Source of the DNA: Labilibaculum sp041595635
GTDB lineage: Bacteria; Bacteroidota; Bacteroidia; Bacteroidales; Marinifilaceae
NCBI RefSeq assembly: GCF_041595635.1
Contig: NZ_JBFHJW010000001.1
Location: forward strand, 103,156 to 167,155
Reading direction: 5' to 3'
Length of the DNA: 64,000 bases
Shown here: positions 45,695-52,297 of the stretch, one piece after another
How the letters are laid out: the number at the start of each line of letters is the position of its first letter
Numbering within the stretch: the stretch's first letter is position 1
Notes under the pieces: generated by a model
What the model saw: the letters and a program-made list of their open reading frames with translations, nothing else
What the model was told of the DNA's origin: nothing
The model's database searches: none
Made by a program: the position numbers and the translations under genes

Positions 45695-47470
45695 CTAATA
45701 AACATCAAGAAGGAATCGCTTTTCTTTTTTCAATTTTTTTAGATATTCATCTGCTTTTTCAGGAGCAATGCCTCTTTCAGTCTGTATGATTTCGAGTAGG
45801 GTGTTTTGAACATCTTTGGCCATGTGATTTTTGTCTCCGCAGATGTAAAAATAAGCTCCATTTTCGAGCCATTGAAACACTTCAGAACCATTTTCCTTCA
45901 AGCGATGCTGAACGTAAGTTTTCTCTTCCTGATCTCTAGAGAAGGCAACATCGAGTTTTTGAAGAATTCCTTTCTTCAGAAATTTTTGCCATTCTACTTG
46001 ATACAAAAAGTCTTTTTTGAAGCGTTGATTTCCAAAGAATAACCAGCTTTTCCCTTTGATGCTTTGATGTTCTCTTTCCTGCAGAAAACTTCGGTAGGGA
46101 GCCACGCCAGTTCCTGCACCTACCATTATTAGAGGCTTACTTTGGTCATCTGGTAAATGGAAGGCTTCATTTTTATCAATGTAAATGGCAACATGATCGC
46201 CTACGTTTATTTCGTCGCTAATGTAGGAGGAACAAGCACCGTTTCGGTCGCGTTTTTTGCGTTGGTAACGAAGCGATGCTATGGTAATGTGTACTTCATC
46301 GGGATTGGCATGGGGACCTGAGGAAATAGAGTAGAGACGTGCATATAAAATGCGCAGAACCGATAAAAATTGATCTGTATTTAATTCTCCGGGATAATCT
46401 TGAAGCAAATCATAGGCATCAGCTCCATACAGGTATTGTTCCAATTCAGTATCTTGCTTCAGTAGCTGTTCCAGTTCCTTATTTTGGACAATTTCAAAAT
46501 ATTTTTCGAGTACCTCTCGGTTCAAAACGGTTATCTCTACTTTATTTTGCAAGGCTCGAAATAAGCTAATTTCTTTTCCTCCCAGACTAACAATCCGTTC
46601 TGGATCGTCTTCTAGTTTCTCAATGAGTAAGTCTACTAAATTCATAGGATTATTGGGTAAAATGCCAATGCTGTCGCCAGCTTGATAAGTGATTCCTGAA
46701 TCTTCCAGGGAAAGTTCGAGGTGGTACACTTCTTTTTCAGAGTCGCTGGTGGTGATTCTTACCTTCTCGAGCACTTCGGCATAGTAAGGGTTTGATCTGT
46801 TAAATTTCTTTTTGGTTGGAATGTTATTTGCCAAAGAAAAGGAGCTTGTTACTTCATCATTTTGTTTTTTCAATTCAACAAGAAGTTTTTCAATCCAATG
46901 CTCAGCAATTTCTTCGTAGGCAACATCGCTTGTTTCAATGGGCAAAATGGCTTGAGCTCCCAATTCTGAAAATCGCTGGTCGAAATCAATTCCTGTCTGG
47001 CAATAATTCTTGTAAGTTTTGTCTCCTAGTGCAAGCACAGCGTATTTTGTGTCTGTCAATTGTGGTGCTCGTTTTCCCTTTATATACTCGTAAAATTCTT
47101 CGGCCTGAAGGGGAGCTTCACCTTCACCATGAGTACTGACGATGAGGAAAAGGTATTTTTCCTTTTTTAATTCATTTTTTTTGTAATCGTCCAAACCTTG
47201 AATTTTGGCATTTAAGCCTAATGCCAAAACTCGATCGTACAGGTCGAGGGCAATTTGCTTGCTATGACCTGTGTGTGTTCCAAACAGAATTGTGATGCTT
47301 TCCGAAGATTTTTCTTTGTTTGTAACAGGCAAATTCTGATTTTCTGTTTTGTTGTTAAGTATCCCCGAAAGGTACCCATTGACCCAAACCAACTGATCGG
47401 TGGTTAAGTTTTGGACTAGCTGATTGACTTCTTCTAACTGTTCTTGGTTGAGTTGATATTTTTTTTCCAT
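45695..47470 (-). CDS. cysJ: Sulfite reductase (NADPH) flavoprotein alpha-component
   Basis: 591 aa. A short N-terminal segment leads into a flavodoxin domain (I-L-F-G-T-H-T-G-H-S-K-Q, with S-T-H-G-E-G-E-A-P), then a connecting/FAD domain with R-L-Y-S-I-S-S and G-A-C-S-S-Y, and an NADPH domain with M-V-G-A-G-T-G-V-A-P-Y-R-S-F and Y-I-C-G-D. The phosphate-sensing region and the final D-V-Y match CysJ. Electrons pass NADPH-FAD-FMN to CysI. A 106-nt gap to cysI holds no ORF. Confidence 0.96.
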   Translation of the reverse strand: MEKKYQLNQEQLEEVNQLVQNLTTDQLVWVNGYLSGILNNKTENQNLPVTNKEKSSESITILFGTHTGHSKQIALDLYDRVLALGLNAKIQGLDDYKKNELKKEKYLFLIVSTHGEGEAPLQAEEFYEYIKGKRAPQLTDTKYAVLALGDKTYKNYCQTGIDFDQRFSELGAQAILPIETSDVAYEEIAEHWIEKLLVELKKQNDEVTSSFSLANNIPTKKKFNRSNPYYAEVLEKVRITTSDSEKEVYHLELSLEDSGITYQAGDSIGILPNNPMNLVDLLIEKLEDDPERIVSLGGKEISLFRALQNKVEITVLNREVLEKYFEIVQNKELEQLLKQDTELEQYLYGADAYDLLQDYPGELNTDQFLSVLRILYARLYSISSGPHANPDEVHITIASLRYQRKKRDRNGACSSYISDEINVGDHVAIYIDKNEAFHLPDDQSKPLIMVGAGTGVAPYRSFLQEREHQSIKGKSWLFFGNQRFKKDFLYQVEWQKFLKKGILQKLDVAFSRDQEEKTYVQHRLKENGSEVFQWLENGAYFYICGDKNHMAKDVQNTLLEIIQTERGIAPEKADEYLKKLKKEKRFLLDVY

Positions 47471-47504
47471 GATGTTTTTCTATCAATTAATGTTGAGGCA
47501 GTAT

Positions 47505-47987
47505 TTAATTGGCGATTAATTGCTTTTGCAGCTGGTTATTTTCAAAAAAATCTTTTAGTTGATTTCGCATTCGTATTGATTCGTACACATCCTCACCATT
47601 AGAACTTACTGCTACACTAATGTTGGATTGTTTGTAGATGGCAGGAGAAACGAATTCACAAAAATCTGGCTGATCATGTACATTTAGTAGTACTCCAGCT
47701 TCTTTTGCATCTCGGATTAGTTGCCGAACAAAAGCAGGATCTTCCACACAGCTGTATATCAGAAAATAATTTTTTAGGATCTCCTTGCTGTATTGTTTCT
47801 CGTGATAAATTACACCCGCATTTTTTATCCAGTTGATGATTTTAGGTGCAATTACTTCGATTAAATTGGTACTCCTTTGCAAGATCTTTAGCTTTTTATA
47901 GGCGTCTTCATCACCTCCGATGATGAGTATTTTTTTATCGGTAATATCAAGCGCTATGGGTAAGAATTGTTTTTTCTGTTTCGACAT
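47505..47987 (-). CDS. Precorrin-2 dehydrogenase / sirohydrochlorin ferrochelatase-like (CysG N-terminal type)
   Basis: 160 aa. It has the NAD-binding start F-L-P-I-A-L-D-I-T-D-K-K-I-L-I-I-G-G and the C-terminal S-S-N-G-E-D of bifunctional siroheme synthases. The usual G-G-G-x-V-A-x-x-K loop reads G-G-D-E-D-A-Y-K-K, a variant. It should oxidise precorrin-2 to sirohydrochlorin and possibly insert iron; the protein lacks the methyltransferase half, which is a separate gene in this operon. The open frame begins at 48038 inside the preceding gene; ATG 47987 fits the family start. Confidence 0.88.
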   Translation of the reverse strand: MSKQKKQFLPIALDITDKKILIIGGDEDAYKKLKILQRSTNLIEVIAPKIINWIKNAGVIYHEKQYSKEILKNYFLIYSCVEDPAFVRQLIRDAKEAGVLLNVHDQPDFCEFVSPAIYKQSNISVAVSSNGEDVYESIRMRNQLKDFFENNQLQKQLIAN

Positions 47988-47997
47988 GGTCTTTGTT

Positions 47998-48228
47998 TTA
48001 AATGTGATAATCAATGGGATGTTCTTTCTCTTTACCAAGTTTGATTTTATTCCATGTTCGTTCGTGAATAAAATAGAGTCCCATTTTTGTAAATAATTCT
48101 ACGCCACCAATCGACATGGCCCACTTTAAATCACCAATTACTAAATAGGAAATTAAGATGGTATCGATGGTGCCTACTGTTCTCCACGAAATGGTTTTTA
48201 ATATGCTTCGGTATGTTTTTTCTTTCAT
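47998..48228 (-). CDS. DUF2061 small membrane protein
   Basis: 76 aa. The conserved opening S-I-L-K-T-I-S-W-R-T-V-G-T-I-D-T and the G-x-x-E-L-F-T-K-M-G-L-Y-F-I-H-E-R-x-W motif identify DUF2061. Two membrane helices are predicted. Function is unknown, but such genes often sit with sulfur-assimilation genes, and here it is the first full gene after the tandem leader/terminator region. A role in the sulfite or sulfur pathway is an inference from that position. Confidence 0.9.
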   Translation of the reverse strand: MKEKTYRSILKTISWRTVGTIDTILISYLVIGDLKWAMSIGGVELFTKMGLYFIHERTWNKIKLGKEKEHPIDYHI

Positions 48229-48248
48229 AGTACTTGACTTCCAGGAAT

Positions 48249-48278
48249 AAAAAAGTCTTTCTGTTTTGCAGAAAGACT
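48249..48278 (-). terminator. Leader terminator 2 (attenuator) upstream of the sulfite reduction operon
   Basis: Perfect 10-bp stem (48269-48278 with 48254-48263) with a 5-nt loop, followed by six T on the minus strand. It lies between leader ORF 2 and the DUF2061 start, so by default it would end transcription before the operon. Its 5' arm/loop T-T-C-T-G-C (48268-48273) is complementary to GCAGAA at 48312-48317 inside the leader ORF, a possible antiterminator. Confidence 0.82.
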
Positions 48279-48295
48279 CGATATGTAAGGTTCAC

Positions 48296-48400
48296 TTAGG
48301 TGCATAACGAATTCTGCCAGGGGGGATTCCATAGCATATACATACAACAGCAGACTGTTGCTTGACTTTTTTTCTTTACTTGAGTTGTATTTGTGTTCAT
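48296..48400 (-). CDS. Candidate Cys-rich leader peptide 2 (regulatory uORF)
   Basis: 34 codons, ATG at 48398-48400, TAA at 48296-48298. It encodes three consecutive Cys (codons 17-19) in V-C-C-C-M-Y-M, and another Cys near the end (S-L-C-T). The stop lies 17 nt before terminator 2. The C-C-M-Y-M core and its DNA match leader 1 at 15 of 16 positions (48334-48349 vs 48565-48580). A stem CAACAG-TCTG-CTGTTG (48345-48360) covers the Cys codons. A different frame here is open for 75 codons (48225-48452) but reads through the terminator. Translation is not proven; the start could be another codon. Confidence 0.6.
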   Translation of the reverse strand: MNTNTTQVKKKSQATVCCCMYMLWNPPWQNSLCT

Positions 48401-48462
48401 CTCCGTTTGTAAAATAGGTTCTTGTATGTGATAATTTGTTAGTTGCATTCATGTTGTTGGAT

Positions 48463-48503
48463 AAAAAAAAAAGACCTTTCTGCTGATGCAAAAAGGTCTT
48501 TTT
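48463..48503 (-). terminator. Leader terminator 1 (attenuator)
   Basis: Perfect 12-bp stem (48492-48503 with 48468-48479), 12-nt loop, ten T on the minus strand (the last overlapping the 3' arm). It follows leader ORF 1 by 29 nt. The segment CTTTTTGCAT (48486-48495, top of the 5' arm and the loop) is the exact complement of ATGCAAAAAG at 48544-48553 in the leader ORF. Confidence 0.88.
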
Positions 48504-48532
48504 GAGAATATCCTGATATCTAATTCTTCAAT

Positions 48533-48628
48533 TTAAGCTCCTTCTTTTTGCATAACAATACCGCGCATATACATGCAACAAGCACACATACACATAAACA
48601 ATTTGTTATTTGGAAGAAATCTCATCAT
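48533..48628 (-). CDS. Candidate Cys/Met-rich leader peptide 1 (regulatory uORF)
   Basis: 31 codons from ATG 48628 (a second ATG at 48625), stop TAA at 48533-48535. The centre reads M-C-M-C-A-C-C-M-Y-M: four Cys in six codons, with five Met in residues 12-26. Such concentration of sulfur amino acids has no coding explanation in a short random ORF. It is followed by terminator 1 and, downstream, sulfite reductase genes. Codons 26-29 (ATG CAA AAA G) are complementary to the terminator's 5' arm and loop. A CCTATTTTA stretch (48632-48640), -7-like, abuts the ORF and is repeated before leader 2 (48410-48418). Interpreted as the sensor of a cysteine-attenuation switch. Confidence 0.75.
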   Translation of the reverse strand: MMRFLPNNKLFMCMCACCMYMRGIVMQKEGA

Positions 48629-48708
48629 TGCTAAAATAGGATATTTAGATCTGTTTATTCACTGCAATTTTAGGAAGATAATTTGAAGATTCCAACCCAA
48701 AAGAGATA

Positions 48709-48730
48709 ATAAAGACTTTTAAGTCTTTAT
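48709..48730. repeat. 22-bp palindrome upstream of the sulfite operon leader
   Basis: 10-bp arms ATAAAGACTT and AAGTCTTTAT with a 2-nt TT centre. It lies in the 325-bp divergent gap 48629-48953, about 80 nt upstream of leader ORF 1. It could be a regulator site or a transcript hairpin. Confidence 0.5.
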
Positions 48731-48743
48731 CTTATTTAAAAGA

Positions 48744-48768
48744 AACGTTTGCAGTAGAAGTTAACGTT
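48744..48768. repeat. Two AACGTT palindromes spaced 19 bp
   Basis: AACGTT at 48744-48749 and 48763-48768, inside AAACGTTT and TAACGTTTT contexts. The near-two-turn spacing in the divergent gap upstream of the sulfite operon suggests a possible operator pair. No consensus promoter for the minus strand was found in the rest of the gap. Confidence 0.35.
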
Positions 48769-48898
48769 TTGGTTAATTTTATTAGTAACCAGTGCATTAT
48801 CTTAAATGTTTTTTCAGGTATTTAGAATGATTTTTTTGAGCGAAGAAGAGATGTTAAAGATTTAAAAATAAATTAATGAAATAGTTAAGTCTATTTTG

Positions 48899-48929
48899 TT
48901 GTTTGTAATTCATTCTCTTCATATATTTG
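48899..48929 (+). promoter_or_regulatory. Promoter of the small acidic protein gene
   Basis: TTG (48899-48901), 20-nt spacer, TATATTTG (48922-48929). The ATG at 48954 lies about 19 nt after the predicted start of transcription. Confidence 0.7.
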
Positions 48930-48953
48930 CAAAACAAAATTAAATTTAAAGTT

Positions 48954-49208
48954 ATGCTCCCAAAGTTTTTATTAGCAGACAATTCACAAGAGTTACCGGA
49001 TACTCTTTTCATTATCCACACTCGCACTCCTAAATGCATTATTGAATGTGATGTGGAGGATTTTAATGCTAACCAAACAGTTTATTGGTTAGATAAAACT
49101 CCTGAAGATGAGAATTTGATTGAGGATATCATGGATGAAGCCGAAACATTCTATAACGATGAGTTGGAAAATCAGGAAGATTTATACGACGAAGAGTTTG
49201 ACGATTAA
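48954..49208 (+). CDS. Small acidic conserved hypothetical protein
   Basis: 84 aa. It starts M-L-P-K-F-L-L-A-D-N-S and ends in a long acidic tail (D-E-L-E-N-Q-E-D, then D-E-E-F-D-D). A beta-rich N-terminal half with T-L-F-I-I-H-T-R-T-P and V-Y-W-L-D is visible. No domain recognised. A frame from TTG 48927 would start inside the promoter and is rejected. It is divergent from the sulfite operon leader, and PspC follows 67 nt downstream. Confidence 0.75.
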   Translation: MLPKFLLADNSQELPDTLFIIHTRTPKCIIECDVEDFNANQTVYWLDKTPEDENLIEDIMDEAETFYNDELENQEDLYDEEFDD

Positions 49209-49275
49209 TTTTGATTGAAGCTACAAAGGATTTTTCTTTAATGAAACTTTGCAATTTTTAGGAAAAAAATAGGAT

Positions 49276-49464
49276 ATGAGTAAAAGATTGAAACGTTCAT
49301 CAGATAAAATGCTAGCTGGTGTTTGCGCTGGAATAGCCGAGTATTTAGGTTGGGAAACGAGTTTGATTCGTATAGCCTATGTGTTACTATCTATTTTTAG
49401 TGCAGGTTTTCCAGGTTTACTGGTCTACTTAATTCTTTGGGTGGTAATGCCAGATAACGATTAG
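49276..49464 (+). CDS. PspC-domain membrane protein
   Basis: 62 aa. The family signature is complete: R-S-S-D-K-M-L-A-G-V-C-A-G-I-A-E-Y-L-G-W, then L-I-R-I-A-Y-V-L-L-S and Y-L-I-L-W-V-V-M-P. One to two membrane segments. Single-domain PspC proteins are common in Bacteroidota; the phage-shock operon partners are not next to it, so a stress role is uncertain. Confidence 0.93.
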   Translation: MSKRLKRSSDKMLAGVCAGIAEYLGWETSLIRIAYVLLSIFSAGFPGLLVYLILWVVMPDND

Positions 49465-49592
49465 AGATTTTTGAAATCAAAATATTCAAGGGGAGGAGCA
49501 ATAGCTTTTTCCCTTTTTTAGTGTCAAATTTTACATTCTTTTAAAAGAAATAGACATCTTTAATCCGATATTATCGCTCAGAAAAAATAAAA

Positions 49593-49973
49593 ATGAAAGA
49601 ATTAACTAAAGTAAAAGAGTTTCACGAAGCCTTTGCTGTGAATGTAGAAGTGCAGCCTATTATTCCCTCTATAGATAGATGTGAATTGCGACAAAAAATA
49701 ATTCAGGAAGAAGTGGATGAATTAAAAGCTGCTTGGGAATCAGGTGATTTAGTTGAAGTAGCCGATGCTTTGGCTGATATTCACTATGTAGTTATGGGAA
49801 CGGTTTTAGAGTTTGGTTTGCAAGATAAATATTTAGATATTTTTAATGAAGTTCATCGTAGTAACATGAGTAAGCTTGATAAAAATGGCAAGCCAATTTA
49901 TCGGGAAGATGGAAAAGTGATTAAATCAGATTTATTCAGCAAGCCAGAGATTGGTAAGATCATCAATCAGTAA
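49593..49973 (+). CDS. MazG-like nucleoside triphosphate pyrophosphohydrolase / PRA-PH-like protein
   Basis: 126 aa. The metal-binding E-E-x-x-E appears as Q-E-E-V-D-E-L and the second acidic site as D-A-L-A-D-I-H-Y-V, the all-alpha NTP pyrophosphohydrolase pattern. The C-terminal half has R-S-N-M-S-K-L-D-K-N-G-K-P, shared with a family of dNTPase-like house-cleaning enzymes. Cleaves nucleotide triphosphates to monophosphates; the substrate is unknown. Starts at ATG 49593. Confidence 0.9.
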   Translation: MKELTKVKEFHEAFAVNVEVQPIIPSIDRCELRQKIIQEEVDELKAAWESGDLVEVADALADIHYVVMGTVLEFGLQDKYLDIFNEVHRSNMSKLDKNGKPIYREDGKVIKSDLFSKPEIGKIINQ

Positions 49974-50058
49974 AGGAATACTTTTGAAATAAAAAAACGA
50001 AAGGCTTTCGTAGAGGAGAATTGAATTTGGATTCAAATAGTTAAAAAGGAGTAGAAAG

Positions 50059-50631
50059 ATGCCAAAAGTATATATTGAAGATGAGGTTTTTGAAAAGAAG
50101 GATTATACAAAAGAAAATTTGCCAAAAGGAGAGTATGAGAACTGTCGGTTTGTGAATTGTTCCTTTGTCAATGGCGATTTGTCTGAAAACTTATTCCTGG
50201 AATGTAAATTTGATCAGTGTGATCTGAGTTTGGTTAATCTGAATTTTACTGCTTTACGCGATGTTTCCTTTACATCTTGTAAGATGGTGGGAGTTGGGTT
50301 TCAAAATTGCAATCAGTTATTGTTGTCGATACAATTTGAAGATTGCCAGCTAAAACTGGCTTCCTTCCATAAACTAAAATTAAAAGCAAGGAAGTTTATC
50401 AATTGCAATTTGCAGGAAGTAGATTTTACCGAAGCTGATTTTTCTGCCGCACTATTCGAAAATTGTGATTTGAGTCGTGCGATGTTCGAATACACAAATC
50501 TTGAAAAAGCAGATTTTCGAACTTCTTTTAATTACTTAATCAATCCGGAAATCAATAGAATTAAAAAAGCTAAATTTTCACTTTCGGGAATCGCGGGCTT
50601 GTTGGCGCAATTCGATATTGAGATTGAATAA
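50059..50631 (+). CDS. Pentapeptide-repeat protein
   Basis: 190 aa. Repeats of the form A/C-x-F/L-x-x run from about residue 25 to 165, for example C-R-F-V-N, C-S-F-V-N, C-K-F-D-Q, C-D-L-S-L and later A-D-F-S-A, C-D-L-S-R, A-D-F-R-T, giving a right-handed quadrilateral beta-helix. The layout resembles Qnr/McbG-type proteins that mimic DNA, but that function cannot be assigned from repeats alone. AAGGAG sits 9 nt before the ATG. Confidence 0.88.
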   Translation: MPKVYIEDEVFEKKDYTKENLPKGEYENCRFVNCSFVNGDLSENLFLECKFDQCDLSLVNLNFTALRDVSFTSCKMVGVGFQNCNQLLLSIQFEDCQLKLASFHKLKLKARKFINCNLQEVDFTEADFSAALFENCDLSRAMFEYTNLEKADFRTSFNYLINPEINRIKKAKFSLSGIAGLLAQFDIEIE

Positions 50632-50632
50632 A

Positions 50633-50664
50633 AAAGACTGTTTCAAATTGTTGAAACAGCCTTT
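50633..50664. terminator. Terminator between convergent pentapeptide and AhpD-like genes
   Basis: Stem 50633-50646 with 50651-50664, one A-C mismatch, short loop; flanks are A-rich and T-containing, so it may serve both genes. Confidence 0.7.
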
Positions 50665-50687
50665 CTTAAAATAGTTAGGTTATGGAA

Positions 50688-51239
50688 TTAAGCAGTTTTC
50701 TTACTCAATGTTTTTGCTTTTGGAAAATCTACTGGAACTTGAGTAAGATTGTGAGCGTAATTGGTAAAAGTTATTTCGACTACAACCGCTAAAAAATCGA
50801 TCAGTTCTTTTTCTGTGAATCCTGCATTAAAAAAGTTTTCTTTTGTTAAGTCACTTGCATTACCCTTGTTTTGAGCAATATCAATAGCTAAATTACTTAA
50901 TATTCGTAAACGAATATTCGAAATGCTTCCATCTCTTAACTGAATTATTTCTTCTTCTGTAAAGCCATTCATTTTAGCTATTGCAGTGTGAGCCGCTAAA
51001 CAGTATTCACATCCATTTACTTCGGATACTGCAAGTTTAATAGCCTCCAATTCTTTGTTCGAAAAACTATCTTTTCCTGCTTTACTCGAAAAAGCCAAAT
51101 AATTTTCTAGGGTATTGCTTGAGTAAGCAAGTGTTGCAAAAAGATTTGGAATCATGCCCATTTCATTTTGTAGCTGATCTAAAATTTGTTGTCCTTTTTT
51201 ATCTAATTGTTCTTTTGTAGGTACTGTAATTGTTCTCAT
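50688..51239 (-). CDS. Carboxymuconolactone decarboxylase / AhpD-like protein
   Basis: 183 aa. The redox site C-E-Y-C-L-A-A-H (C-x-x-C-x-x-x-H) in E-V-N-G-C-E-Y-C is the alkylhydroperoxidase AhpD core motif; Y-A-H-N-L near the C-terminus is also typical. Such proteins reduce peroxides using the CXXC pair. It follows an AraC regulator gene 126 nt upstream in the same direction, which probably controls it. Confidence 0.93.
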   Translation of the reverse strand: MRTITVPTKEQLDKKGQQILDQLQNEMGMIPNLFATLAYSSNTLENYLAFSSKAGKDSFSNKELEAIKLAVSEVNGCEYCLAAHTAIAKMNGFTEEEIIQLRDGSISNIRLRILSNLAIDIAQNKGNASDLTKENFFNAGFTEKELIDFLAVVVEITFTNYAHNLTQVPVDFPKAKTLSKKTA

Positions 51240-51365
51240 CTTATTTAATTTTATAATTTCACTGTTATTTGTCTTTAGGATCTAATGACAATGCAAAGAT
51301 GAAGCAAAATAAGATGGTGAAGAATGCTTATTCTTCCCTACAACTTGATGATTTTTCCTTTAGAC

Positions 51366-52205
51366 TTATAAAATGGATGTTTTTTTAAATTCGGTGGAGC
51401 TTTTACCTACCATTTTTTTGAAAAAATGACTAAAATGTGCCGTGTCATCAAAGCCAAGTTCGAAGGATATTTCTTTTGCACTTTTATTGGTATATAAAAA
51501 TAAGCGTTTGGCTTCAAGAATAATTCGATCCTGAATTACACGTAAAGGACTCTTATCATTATATTCTCTAAACAGATTCGACAAGGTTTTAGGTGATTTG
51601 TTTAGTAATTCGGCATAGAGGGAAACTTTATGCTTGTTTCTGAAATGCATTTCAACCAAAACATTATACTGACGAATAATATCTAGTTTATCTTGGTATA
51701 TATTTGGATTCTTAAGAATCTTGCGTACCAATCGGGTGCTTTTAATTAAAAATTGTTTCAGCAGGACTTGTAGCATTTCTCCTTGAATTTGATCTTCAGT
51801 ATTAAATTCTTCATTCATGTCTTCATAGAGTAGGTCGAAGCTGATCTGCTCATCTTTGTTCAAGCTAACAATTGGAACGTCTGATGATCCAAAGAATAAA
51901 TAGCCATGGCAGGAAACTTCCTGATCGTGATCTTGAATGCAATAGAACTCACGGTTAAAAATCAGCGATCGAAATTCATTTGTAGTATTTCTAAGTTCGA
52001 GCTTATTTAAGGGAGTTAAAAAAACGATCTGATTTTCATGTAAATTGTACCTAATTCCATCTATGGATATACTGGTTTCACCGCTTCGAATCCAGATTAC
52101 CCTATAATATTTATCTTTTTCGAATAGCAGTTTATTACTACTAGAAGTACAATCGCTAATTGAAAATTGAGAATTTTCACGCTTGTTTATGAACGTATTA
52201 TTCAT
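51366..52205 (-). CDS. AraC-family transcriptional regulator
   Basis: 279 aa. The N-terminal half is a cupin-like sensing domain (Y-R-V-I-W-I-R-S-G-E-T, V-F-L-T-P). The C-terminal 90 residues hold the two AraC helix-turn-helix motifs, with L-N-K-S-P-K-T-L-S-N-L-F-R-E-Y and S-A-K-E-I-S-F-E-L-G-F-D-D-T-A-H-F in the second. Located just upstream of the AhpD-like gene on the same strand, a plausible target. Ligand unknown. Confidence 0.93.
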   Translation of the reverse strand: MNNTFINKRENSQFSISDCTSSSNKLLFEKDKYYRVIWIRSGETSISIDGIRYNLHENQIVFLTPLNKLELRNTTNEFRSLIFNREFYCIQDHDQEVSCHGYLFFGSSDVPIVSLNKDEQISFDLLYEDMNEEFNTEDQIQGEMLQVLLKQFLIKSTRLVRKILKNPNIYQDKLDIIRQYNVLVEMHFRNKHKVSLYAELLNKSPKTLSNLFREYNDKSPLRVIQDRIILEAKRLFLYTNKSAKEISFELGFDDTAHFSHFFKKMVGKSSTEFKKTSIL

Positions 52206-52250
52206 ACTGAACTTTGGTTTTTGATGGCTGAATTCTGAAAAATAAAATAC

Positions 52251-52280
52251 AAAAAAAAAGAGACTCCATTGAGTCTCTTT
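52251..52280 (-). terminator. Terminator of the AGCS symporter gene
   Basis: 10-bp perfect stem (52257-52266 with 52271-52280), 4-nt loop and a run of nine or more T on the minus strand. Confidence 0.88.
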
Positions 52281-52297
52281 AAGAAATATTATCGAAT

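Noticed and set aside
48225..48452. 75-codon minus-strand ORF overlapping the DUF2061 start by four nucleotides
   Set aside because: It reads through a perfect terminator hairpin, has no recognisable domain and competes with the Cys-rich leader frame. The ATGA overlap with DUF2061 keeps a small possibility that it is translated.
48249..48700. SAM, cobalamin or other known riboswitch upstream of the sulfite operon
   Set aside because: No known aptamer core was recognised, and the structure is explained by leader ORFs plus terminators. A covariance-model scan would be decisive.
48927..48953. TTG-started extension of the small acidic protein
   Set aside because: It begins inside the -7 promoter element.
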